In this document: positions 25,201 to 37,200 of the stretch, piece by piece | How positions within the stretch are numbered: position 1 is the stretch's first letter | How the letters are laid out: each line of letters starts with the position of its first letter | Source: Dipteris shenzhenensis | Taxonomy: Eukaryota; Polypodiophyta; Polypodiopsida; Gleicheniales | Assembly: GCA_047967505.1 (NCBI GenBank) | Contig: CM106539.1 | Strand: one strand, 5' to 3' | Length of the DNA: 64,000 nucleotides | Notes under the pieces: model-generated | What the model was told of the DNA's origin: nothing | Databases searched by the model: none | Seen by the model: the letters and a program-made list of their open reading frames with translations, nothing else | Position numbers and translations under genes: made by a program

Positions 25201-28200
25201 ATGTACGTGTTGGAAAGGTCACCTCCCCATCTATAAGCCCCCAAATGAGGAGAGCATAGGGAGGGAGACCTAGGGCAAGGTATGCCCAGAGAGAGAGGGC
25301 GACAGATGGCACAACAAAGGAACTTGCGTGGCAGGCCAAGTGGCAAGGGTAGTGGGAAGGTCATAGCCTGCAAACAAGTGTTAGTTTCTTTCATTTTCTA
25401 ACATAGTTTTAAGCCATATGATGATGTGTTGTGTATGACGTGGTGTTCCGATTCCCGTTTCCCCTTCTCGGAACGTTCCCGTTCCGACACTCGAATTTCC
25501 AGAACGTTCCCGTTCCCTGGTAACTATGCTAGGGGGTCCTATAGATATTCTTTGTGTTCAAGAGCACAAAATGGATGCCAGAGATTATGCCAAGTCAAGC
25601 AAACTTCTTTCGTGTCATACCTTTTGGTCAACTGCCTTCACAGCACTAAAGGAGGTACTTGCATTTCAATTTCACAGTCTTTTCTTCCCTTGGTCGTTGG
25701 ACACTGAGTGGTCATTTCCTCTAGAGCTCAGTGAATTATTCTCTTGATTGGGGGACGTAAGGTTGGATTTCGGAACCTATACGCTCCCAATAATAGTGGT
25801 GATCGTGTCCTTATGTGGAAGGAGTTGCTCTCCTGGCTCCCCATTGCAGATTCATGGGTCATTGGAGGTGACTTCAAGATGGTAAGTTGCCTTCTGATAA
25901 AAAAGGGGATAGAGAGGGTGGCATGTACCCTCTGGAGAGAGCAGTTGGGATGCCTTCTTGTTTTGTTTCAGTGGCAAAGATGCTTGGATTGATGATGCCT
26001 TTCACACTGAGACTCAGTCTCTCCTGTTCTCATGGTCGAACAAGACGCCTACACATGTACGAATTGATAGATTTTATATTGATGATTGGGCTCTAGAGAG
26101 AGGTGGGTCAGTATGCATTGCCACTGGTGTGCCTACTTCATACCACTTTCCGCTAGCTCTCATGATTTCTAAGCCTCACTTGAGGAGACATTTTGCTAGC
26201 ATTAGGATTCCAGATGCCTTTTATGTAGAGAAGGCAGCTTTGCAGATATGGATGCCACATATGGAGGGTGGAGTGCCATCTCCTTCACTTATGGTTGTAG
26301 CCCTGATTGGTATTAGCGACTTTTATCATTCGGTCGCCAGTATTAGGAGACAGGAGATTGTTAGACGAGAGATTGGTATTCGCCAACATTTGGCAGCCCT
26401 GCAGAGGGAAGAGCAGAAAAGGCTCACCGATGCTTGGAGGAGCGCCTTGTTGCAGCAAGGGCTCATTTGTAGATATTGTTTGATGAGAGAGCAGAGTATG
26501 TCTTTCATGCCCGGGAGTCATTTTGAACACAGATGCGGGGTAGAGTCAATAATCACATTACCTCAGCCTTGCAAGGCATTGGCTCACTTATGGAGAGTCT
26601 CATTCATCTTCTCTCAAAGGGAGGGTTGGAGAAATTTAGTGTCCCAGTGGAGGCCTATCACACTCCTAGGCACGTGTTACAAAATCCTGGCCAAAGCAAT
26701 AAGCTTGCGATTGCAGCCCTTACTTCCTGATCTTATTCATGACAACGCAAATTGGTTTTGTACATGGGAGAAGCATCTTTGATAATATCTTCTCATTCTG
26801 GGAGGCTTCGCAGTAGGCCATGCACAGTGCCCAGAGGCTAGCCATTCTACTCCTGGACTTTGAGAAAGCTTATGACACAGTAGACTAGGGCTTTTTGGAG
26901 GGCGCTCTTCTTCGTTTTGGCTTTACAAATGCATGGATCAGAGGGGTTTCCTCTTTTTACAGATCAGCCCAAAGCCAAGTGCTTGTGACAGGCAGCATGA
27001 CATGCTATTCATGTAGCATTGCTTTATGCTCTACTACCAATCGCTACTGTCTAAAGGTTTGAAGTTAAAAAGACATTGGGTTTGGTCAAGTGGGGCAGCA
27101 TTTCAGCTCAAGGCAGTGAACCCATTTTACTTCATTGCAAGGTACTATAGGTCCTTGTTGTTTCTACAACATTGTGAAGATGTTACATATTTCCCTATCC
27201 AAAAGCTTTAGTTCCCATCTCTAAGGAATCTTTGGTGGACTGATATGGAGATCTAAAAATGTCTCCCCTTACAATGACACAGGTGTTTTTTTGGATGCCA
27301 CGCCACAGACGCTCACTTCTTTTAGGGTAGTATTGGATTTGTTTAGCACTGCTACGGGGTGCATATTATTTGGCATAAATCCAATGGGTTTTGGATAAGT
27401 GACGAGGACATTCGGGTTTGGAAAAGCGACATAGGTTTCACTTGGATTGAGAGGGGTGTTTCTGTTAGATACTTAGGATGCTAGGTTGGCTTGGGCTCCA
27501 TTGTTGGAGAGTATAAGGAGAAAGCTCCTTTTTTGGGACTCTGCAAAGTTGACCTTGCCTCCAGAGTAGTCGTAGTCAACCAGGTCCTTTTGGCCACGGC
27601 ATGGTTAGTGTGTTCTTGCTGGTGCCATTCAAGGGATTGCATCAGCCAGATTAAGAGACCGATTGGACTTGATGGCACAGATGACGTTACATCGAGTGTT
27701 GCTTGGGAGACTCTCACTCTCCCCACTTCGGAAGGGGGTCTCACTATAATTGATCTAGATTTAAAGTGTAGGGCCTTGCTTTGCAAGGTGGGTGTGAGGG
27801 GACTTATGCCTGGATAGAAGCCGTGGAAGGACTTTTTCATTCGTAGCATATAGTCATGCACACCATCTTTGGGAGGAGACTCAATGGATAGTACCAGATG
27901 GATTTTCACTTCAGGCCATCTCAGATCTCCTTCCTCAGAGCATGATCTCTTTCCTTAGACCATGATCACTTCATCCCGTCTCAGACTCTTCTCAGAGCAT
28001 GATCATGGAGTTCTTCTAGCCGGACCATACATGCTCTCACCTTATAGGGGCCCCGAGCTAGTGACACGACAACTCAGGTAGAGGGTTGACGCACAGAATA
28101 CGCTTGTGGACATTCCCTCCTTTTTTAGAGTGGGAGTGCGACCAACAGCGGTCACTAACGCCCTTGTTAGACGTAGAGCTATGACCAAGAGACGGCACAG

Positions 28201-31200
28201 GGCTGCGCCCACAGGCAGTCGGCATCATTCTATCTCTGATTTTATGCTCTTGCTGCCCCACCCTTGACGAGGGGAGTGGTCCATAGTCGTGACATTGGAG
28301 CATATTCCACTTTATATTCTGATTGTTAGAAATGAGGAGGAAATGAATCACTAAATCCACCCAAGATCTCTCCAACTCTTACACACTCAACTCAAATAGA
28401 TGATCACAGATGCAACAAACACACACTCAGAAATAACAGCAAGTATAGACGGAGAGAGAGAGTATATTCATCCACTGGATGGTGGGCAGAAAATGGCTCC
28501 AAGGGAGCAATACAAGTCACAACAGGGTGCTGGAGAGAACTGATGAATTCTCTCTCACAAAACTGTCCCAGATCTGAGTGCTGAACACTGCCTTGGAGAA
28601 GGGCTTTCTGTAATGCACTGGATGCTGGGCTGAATGCAGAAGTGGGCCTTCTATAGGCTCTGCCCAGGCCCCTTCAAATGACCGACCAGCAGGGTCGGTT
28701 ACCCTATCTGGTGGCCGACCATAGGGACCCTATAAACCGATCATGGTTGGCCGGTGGCCCTGGTTGGGCCGACTTGGCCAGCCACAGGCCCCTATATAAG
28801 GGTGCCCTGGGCGGCCAGTCTGTGCTGCTGCTGGTGCCTCCATGTGAGGCCTAGAGCCCCCTCATACCTGCTGTTGCAGGCTGTGACCAGCCCTCTGATG
28901 CCCCCTTTCACTGCCCCTTGTCCCCTCAAATCGGGGGCTCACAGGTGGGCACAGTGAGATTCTAACACCCCCCCTCAATGTCACAACTGTGGGCCAATCC
29001 CCATACGTCTGATGAGGTGCTCCATCTGTTCTCGAGGAAGTGCCTTCGTGAAGAGGTCGGACAAGTTGTCGGCGGTCGGGCAGTACATGAGCTCAATCAC
29101 GTCGTCGATGATGAGCTCTCGAACAAAGTGGTAATGAACTTCATGTGGGAGAGGAGAGCACACACAAAGGGATAGGAGACACCAAAAGTGGTGGAGCAAA
29201 AGCTACTCCAGCTTATTCCTCTATCATATATATATGAGTATACATGGGCACTGTACAAGTGGGTGGGCACATTGCCTTTTACCCCAACAACCTCCCACTT
29301 AAAGGCAGTGTGCCTTTAAGGGAGTATAGTACACATATAATACAATCAGCCATAGGCTGAAAAACAAGATGACCAGACCGTCATCCTATGCCCATCGGCA
29401 CTTTACAATGTGCAAAGTGCATAGAGAATAAGCTGCTAGCAGACATCAGGTTTGCAGGATAGAAAATGACAAGCTGTAGATGCCTGTCAACCAAGATCTC
29501 ATGCCAGATCTCATTGGGAGAGTGAACTCTCACCACCACGTGCTCCTGTGCTAAGTCCATAGCACCTGAACTGTCACTGTGTAAAGAAAATGTCTCTGTA
29601 CCACCTGTGACCATAAGCACATGCCCTACAATAGACCTCTACTGGTCTACCCAACCTACATCACCTGCATGCTGCTCCTGGAAGCATAAGGACCCGATGT
29701 CCACAACCGCTTCCCTACTGCCAAAATCTACCATAATCATGCTACCAACTCCCATTGCAACGGAAGCAAGAACCGGAAGTGTAGCTTCAATGGCAAACAT
29801 GTGAGAACCAAGTCTCAACATAGTCATGGATGCATGAAGTACTATGGCTGCCATATCAACCATAACTTGCTGCTCAACTGATATGTGATCGTCAAACCTG
29901 TAGTGTTTCAAGTATGGAGCCAATACAGGCAATGGAGTACTCAGTAACTTCTCCCTGTCCGTACTGAAATAACCAAGTATCTGATAAACATCATCAAGAT
30001 CATGCAGCTCCCACTGCAAAGCATCCCTATCCATAAGGAACCATATGGCAAGTAACCTCAGAAGGATAGCAACCTCCTGAATACTGAGACCATAACCTGT
30101 CTCATTGTGCATCACATCCTGAGCTCTCATAACGGTATCAAACCTATGAAGCCAAGCTCGAGGGGATTGCTTCTGGTCATGGAGGCACTTACGAAGCAAA
30201 CATATCAATGATTCCTGCTTATGTGCAATATGACCCGAGTCAATAACTGTAGAAACCACATCTGTCCTGGCATAACCAGCCAATGGATCATACCGGGCAT
30301 CATTAGCCAAGGTATCCTCCTCACCATGCATAGCCTCATCCTCATCTGCAAGAGGCACTCCGCATCCTGGGAGTAAACTGTAACTGTCCATAGAAGATGC
30401 ATCAACAATCTCCATAGGAGTATAAACCTTGGAATACTAGAGACATCTGACCATCTCTGACCAAAATCAGGAAGTAATTGTGGCTGTCCCAACTTTATAA
30501 CCTGCTCACCGTGGGAAAAGCCTCCCACTCCAAGGGATATGGGCTGTCCCTGCATAGAATTCGGAGGTATCAGTGCACTTACACCCTCCTGGAACACCAC
30601 TCTCCTGCTATCCACAGTCTTGGGCTGTCTAAACATAGCATCCTCTCTAAAATAGACATTATGGCTGCGTATCAAGTCTCTAGTTGAAGAATCCCATAAC
30701 CTGTAGTCCCTACTGGATGGCTGCTTACTAATCAGCATCTTATCCTGGACACCTGATACATGCAATGCATAAGAGAATCCAACCCGTGATCCCCTAGCCA
30801 TAACCAAATTGCCTCTAGCAATCTTCCATGCATGATCACCCAAAGAGACATGATAACCTGCCTCAACCAACTGTCCAGTACTGATCTTGCTTGTAGCAAG
30901 TCCTGGTATATGTCTAACCCTCTGTAGAACAAGAATAGAGCCACTAGGCATAACAAGGTGGATATCCCCATAACATGACCTGTTTCTACCAATTGATCGA
31001 CCTTTGGAGTGCATATCAAAGCTGTATTTCAGCCCATCAGGACATTTCAGCCCATCATGCTGTAACATAACACTATCATGGTCATACATCCGGCATATAC
31101 GAGTATAAAATTCATATGCATGGTAGTCTACACCCTGTACACCATCCTGTACCTGCAAGTAGACTGACTTCGAGAGTGATGACTGAATGATAGAGCATGC

Positions 31201-34200
31201 TTGCTCATCCATGTCATCCCAATCACTCTGTTTAATGCTATTAGGCTTGACACCTTTGCATTGAATGGGCTTATGCTGCCTCTTCTGCACTAACACATCA
31301 TAAATCTGCTCTTTCCAATACTGAAAGTTTGATCCATCCAACCTCTCAATATCAAAGAGGGCACTACCAGCTGTAGATGCCATATCTGTGGCACAATAGG
31401 TCACAACCAAAGAGCAATATAGTGCAATAGGCAACCCAAATGACCAAAAAATATGGTGTTGTCCAGACCAATTAGATCTCCAAATAAACTGGCTGATCCA
31501 ATGCTCAAAAGCACTCAGCCATAAAGAGGCATAAACAAGTATGTATGCAGCTCAGTAACCTGCCAATGCCTGGCAATCCAAGTAAGAAATGCACTGAACC
31601 AAATGAGCAATGCCTGCTCAACCAATGGCAATAGGAGCCCAGCTCAACTATCCATAAACATCAGTGCAGCATCCACCAATGCAAATCCATAATGCATCGA
31701 AATGGCATTTACTGCATCACCAATGCATCACCTCAAGCGCACAATTGTTTGGCAACAAAATCAAGCATTCACCACTTTCCAAATGTGCCAAAGTGACTTG
31801 CCAAAATGCCAATAATGCCCTTGGACTGAAGTGAGATTCCAATCACTTTCTGTAATTTACTGTGAGTTCCCAATTCACTGTTGTGCAAGAGAAATTCCTA
31901 CAACAATACCTCACAGCCACTTTGGGCAAAATAACACGCTGTCCCTGTTTTTGAACAGCGATATCTTTTCACTGAAAGACCAGATGCCAAAGCTGTAAAC
32001 AGCAAAGTTGTAGCTGGTAGAAAGATCTACAACTTATCAGTTGACCTCAAGAGAAAAATCCTTGTGGATTCTCAGATATTCTCACCGGAAAAACAGCTTC
32101 CTGCACATTGGTCATAGATAGACAGTAGACTGCAACTTTTTGTGGTTTTGCAGAGGCTGTAACTCCTGCAGCTTATACCGGATCAACTTGCTTCCAAAAG
32201 CAAAGTTGTAGTATGTTCTGTGAACGACAACTTTCCAGTTCGGCACAAAGTGCAATTCCGCACCAGGAAAGAGATATTCAGTCCTGAAAATGACTGTTTT
32301 ATCATAAAAAACAGCAACAGCAGCAATTGTAATGTCCTGACCAATGGCAAACACAATGCCATAAAATCAGCCCCGAATACGGTAACAAATCAGCCCTGAA
32401 AACAGCTCCAAACAATGCTCATTTGACAGGATCTCTATACATCACCGTACCACCGTATGTATCCAACATAGGCAAATAACCATGCATCCAACAAATTGTC
32501 AATGCATCTCAACCAGGCATGTACCACTGTCAAAGCATGTGTCACTGCCACTGCCACTGCCAAAGTGATGTATCTACAAAAAAGATATGCAACCCACTGA
32601 CTAACTGTAACGGAATGTTCACAAGGACTAAGATGCACCAGAGTATGTCCGTACAAGGACCCAAATGCACGGGAAAACACGAGCTAACAAAGCTCAACTG
32701 CAACCAAAAGAAGCTACATAGTGCACAAGCACATATCCCACACAATGTCCACAAGGCGTACTTCTGCAAAATGTCCCGCAAAGAGACCAAAATCAGCCAA
32801 TGCTCAGCTCCAAGACCTCAAATGCAACACCGGCTATCTCCAAGGCATACAACTGCATCAAACATGCAATCCAGAGGCTCCCCAACAGCTCCCAGATGAG
32901 CTAGAGACAATGGCAAAGAACTATGCCAAGACTGGAACCTGCAAATGCCAAGAATGGCTATGGCGCCAAAATAAGACCCAAATCTGCAGGGAGGAAACCT
33001 CGATGTGAGGTTATAGGTAGCACAATTGCAAATTTTTAGGAAGCCTGGCGTTGACGGAATCGCAATCGGAGGACTGTGCGAACTCCACCACAAGTTGCAT
33101 ATGCAGCTCTCTAGCGCTCCTTCACGGTCTCCTACGCCAAAGAAGTTGCTCACCAACCGACTCCTGGCTCACAGAATAGCAGCAACAATTGCTCTTGACG
33201 CCTATCTACTAGCTGCCCATGATAACCAACGCCTCCAACAAGCACACAACGGCCAGCCACTTGCTGCAAAGGATGCATCAACAGCCAACGATAGGCTCCC
33301 ACGAGACAACTACAAGACCAACGGACAGCGGTCTCCTTCCAACGCGAGGTTGCTAGAGCACTGGAGCGCTGGAAGATAACCCAAAGTGATTCTTGCAGCT
33401 GCATTGTAGAGCAAACAGATTTGGATGATGTCTACCCAAAATCTCCCTGTGAATGAGAGAATCAAGCTCTCCAAAGCTCCCGGTAGAATGATACCAGTTG
33501 TGGGAGAGGAGAGCACACACAAAGGGATAGGAGACACCAAAAGTGGTGGAGTAAAAGCTACTCCAGCTTATTCCTCTATCATATATATATGAGTATACAT
33601 GGGCACTGTACAAGTGGGTGGGCACACTGCCCTTTACCCCAACACTTCAATGTGCTTGGTCCGCGCATGGAACACTGGATTCTTGGCAATGGCTATGCAA
33701 CTCTGATTGTTGCACATCAGCACTGTTGTGTCATCCTGACTCACGTCCATGTCCTCCAGAATCCACCTCAACCACAGTGTCTCACAAGCTGCTGTACATG
33801 CAGGTCTGTACTCTGCCTCGGTAGATGAAAGGGCCACTGTGGGTTGCTTCTTACTCATCCAAGAGATGGCACCAGATGCAAGTAAGAAGCAATACCTGTT
33901 GTTGATCTTCTGGTGTCAGCATCACACGCCCAATCACTGTCACAAAACCCGCCTAGTTCGATGCCTTTGGTGTATTGTGATCCCGTAGGTGCAAGAACCC
34001 TTTAGATACCTCAGCACCCGTAAGCCTGCATCCCAATGACTCTTCCTTGGAGAAGTAGAGAACTGGCATAATAGCCCAACTGAATAACAAATATCAGGTC
34101 GAGTATTGGTAAGGTAAAGCAAGCTTCCTACCAATCGTCGGTACAAAGGAGTATCGACCGGCTGAGATGTGTCGTGAACACTTAGCTTGAGTCCGACCTC

Positions 34201-37200
34201 CATGGGAGTTACTGCCGTCCTGCAATCCTCCATCTGGAATCTCTTCAGAAGTTCTCTGCAGTATTTCTCCTGTGAAATGAAGATCCTGTCTTTGGCCTGC
34301 TTCACTTCTATCCCAAGGAAGTAGTGATATAACCCAAGGTCAGTCATCTCAAACTTAGTCATGAGTAGCTCCTTGACCTGGGAAATCTTCTTGACATGGT
34401 CACCTGTCAAGATAAGATCATCAACATGGAGGATGAGTACCAATCGCAACCCCCTCTCAATGAACAAGTAGAGGTTTGCCTCAGAAGGGCTCCGACTTAG
34501 CCCTATTTTTTGAAAGAATACATCTATCCTTTGGTACCAAGCTCTGGGGGCCTATTTCAGCCCGTATAACGCCTTCTTCAACCTGCAAACCTTTAATGGG
34601 GACCCTGGATCTTGAAAGCCCTGTGGCTACTCTACGTACACCTCCTCCTCCAGGGTTCCATTAAGGAATGCGGACTTCACGTCCATTTGAAAAATAGGCC
34701 AATGGAATTGGGCAGCAAGGGCAATCACTGTCCGGATAGTAACCATGCGAGTTGTGGGAGTCATCAAAATCCATGCCTTCATTCTGAGCAAAACCTTTGA
34801 CCACTAATCTTGCTTTGTACTTATCCAAGCTGCCGTGTGATTTGAATTTAAGTTTGTATACCCACTTAGTGCCGATAACTTTCCGTCGCGGGGGCTTGGC
34901 CACTAAGTCCGAGGTATTGTTCTTCAGGATAGCATCCATCTCTGCCTGCATGGCAGCCTGCCATTCTGGATTGTCCTTTGCCTCCTCGAAGGACCTTGGC
35001 TCTTCAAGTTGAGCCACCAACGCAAAGTTCACGGATGGGGTCTTCTTAAGACGTTGGGACCGACGCAATCCGAAACTGCTACTCTCAGGTATATCGGTGA
35101 CCCGAGAGTCTTCCAATGTTCTTAGGTACCATTGGGGCAACCTCTTTTGCTTCTCAATGGGAGGAGGAACTGGAACTGCTTTTGGAACATCCTGGTCTTC
35201 CTCAGTACCTTGTGGAATATCAGCTTTTGCCACCTCTTGGATGGTCAACCTGGGGCGGGGTGGGTTTGGGGATTGAACAATCTCCTCCTCCTCAACCTGA
35301 GGCTCCTCCTGGGGTTCAAATTCCTTTTCCTCGAAGATGACATCCCGACTGATAAGGATCTATATGAGTTGATAGGCCTTGGATTCTTCGCTATACCCAA
35401 CAAAGATACATTTTTTGCTCCGAGAATCAAGCTTGGTCCTCTCTTCCTTGTGCACATGCACCCATGCTTTAGAACCAAAAATGCGAAGATGAGTGATAGA
35501 GGGCTTCTTACCATAAAATGCCTCATATGGAGTCTTGTCCTCGACGGCCTTCGTCTTGGTCTTGTTGAGGATGTGTACTGCTGTATTAACAGCTTCACTT
35601 CAATAGGCTTTAGAAAGGTTCCTTCCTCGTATCATAGCAAGCCCTGTCTCCGTGATGGTTCTGTGCTTCCTCTCAGCTACCCCGTTCTGTTGAGATGTAC
35701 TTGCTGTGGTGAGTTGTCGCTTGATCCCATGCTTGCAACAAAATGTGTTGAACTCATTGGAGGTGAATTCTCCCCCCCTGTCTGTACGGAACATCTTGAC
35801 ATTCTTCCCTGTCTCCTTTTCAACTCTGGCCTTCCAGTCCTTGAATTTCTCGAAAGTGTGACTTTTTAGCCAAGCAATACACCCAGGTCATTCTACTGAA
35901 ATCATCCACAAAGAGAAGTGAGTACCTGGATCTTGCCCATGATGATGTAGACACTTGGCCACAAATGTCAGCATGAACCAACTCAAGTGGTTTGCTGGCC
36001 CGAAACGAGGCCTCTTGTGGGAACTTATCCCTGTGCTGCTTGCCTTCTAGACAGCCCTACAGACACCATCATTGCTGTAATGGGTGGAAGTCCATCCACC
36101 ATCTTCGACTTTGACATCTCAGCCAAGGTTCCTGCCTCAAGGCTAGTACCCTTTGGAGCATTACCCGTGTTGACTCCTTACTCTAAAGAACTGTTGCCCC
36201 ATTAACTGTTGAAGAAGTGAAAGGAAAGCATGAAGCTGAACACGAAATGAGAGAATGCTTGCTTGCTTATGGAATGAAGAAAGGTGGGGTCCATATGTAG
36301 GCACCTCTACATGAGCCACCAAGCTCCACAATCATCTCCTCAATCATCTCCTCAATCAGCTCCTAGAATCTCTCAATCATCCTATGTGGCATCTACCACC
36401 ACCTAACAGTGCTTATGGGCACCTAACTGTGCCTCTAGCACACACACAGCCTGTGGCATACACCTTGAGATATCCCATCAAACCCCCCCTCAAGGCAATG
36501 TCTCAGGCTATGTCAAGGATACATCTAGTCTCATAGTTTCTCATGCCATCTCATGGTGGTCAAGGATAAATCTATGGCTAGGATCTCATGCTAGCAAGGG
36601 TTCCCAAGGGTGTGAAGTCAAACAAAGGGATACATAAGACCTTCCAATGGTTATCTCCCCTGCATGTACATGCACACAATGTCTGCAGGAGGTACCATTG
36701 AACAAAACACATACACATGGCCTACATCATATGGTGACCAGAGGTGTTTACAAAGAACACAACAGTTTATTCCATTCATTTTGGAGGACTATCCAGGCAG
36801 AGTACCTTGACTCAACATAAAAGAGAGATCTGGAGCATATATGGAGATGGTTCAAAAAGCATAATCTTCATAGGAGGCCTCATCTTGTGGAGGCACTTCA
36901 ACTAAAAGTAAATTGGCAGTTTCTGGTTTTGTAGTTGCTTCCTTTTTTGCCTTACAAAACTTTTCATGGTGATTATTTTTGCCACAATATTTGCAAGGAT
37001 TGATCTTGAAGCAATCTTTTGAGAGGTGATTAGTCTTCCCACAATGTTTGCAAGGTTGAAACTTGCCCATTTGAGTTTTTATGGCATAGGCTGTGTCATT
37101 TCCTCTTCGGAGTTCCTTGTGCCTTTCTTCTTCTTGAAGAGCAGTAATAAGACCTTCAAGAGTAGGATTAGGAAGATTTTTCAAAGTGGTAACAACATGA

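Larger units (their letters stand above)
29144..33644 (-). mobile_element. Young non-autonomous Ty1/copia derivative (copia-N), complete with LTRs and TSD
   Basis: The LTRs at 29144-29289 and 33499-33644 are both 146 bp and differ at three positions. The target duplication CTTCA flanks both outer ends. On the minus strand, TGGTATCATTCT follows the 5' LTR after two bases, as a tRNA-iMet primer-binding site, and AAGTGGGAGG precedes the 3' LTR as a polypurine tract. The element is 4,501 bp. Its insertion point is inside the RNase H of copia1. A 2.1-kb leader (31435-33498) without coding pattern precedes the ORFs. Close LTR identity shows a fairly recent insertion, although the encoded proteins lack catalytic motifs. 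Confidence 0.95.
28978..36206 (-). pseudogene. Ty1/copia pol (copia1): integrase-RT-RNase H, split by a nested element
   Basis: From high to low coordinate on the minus strand: a pre-integrase tail (MVDGLPP, about 36100), the integrase core (FRTDRGGEF at about 35790, TTASTSQQNGVAERKHRT, then the C-terminal part to 35245), the reverse transcriptase (IGTKWVYKLKF at about 34870, ILHVDDLILTGD with the catalytic VDD at about 34420, SLLYLTNTRPDICYSVG) and RNase H (VALSSTEAEY, then NPVFHARTKHIE). RNase H is split after HIEV by the nested element 29144-33644 and resumes at 29143 (EVHYHFVREL) to its stop at 28978. Stops and frameshifts are moderate. Gag, protease and 5' LTR are missing; at 36207 it abuts another copia element. 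Confidence 0.93.

Noticed and set aside
35132-35869. A 245-codon plus-strand open frame
   Set aside because: It lies exactly opposite the copia1 integrase on the minus strand, which carries the recognisable motifs; the plus frame is its shadow.
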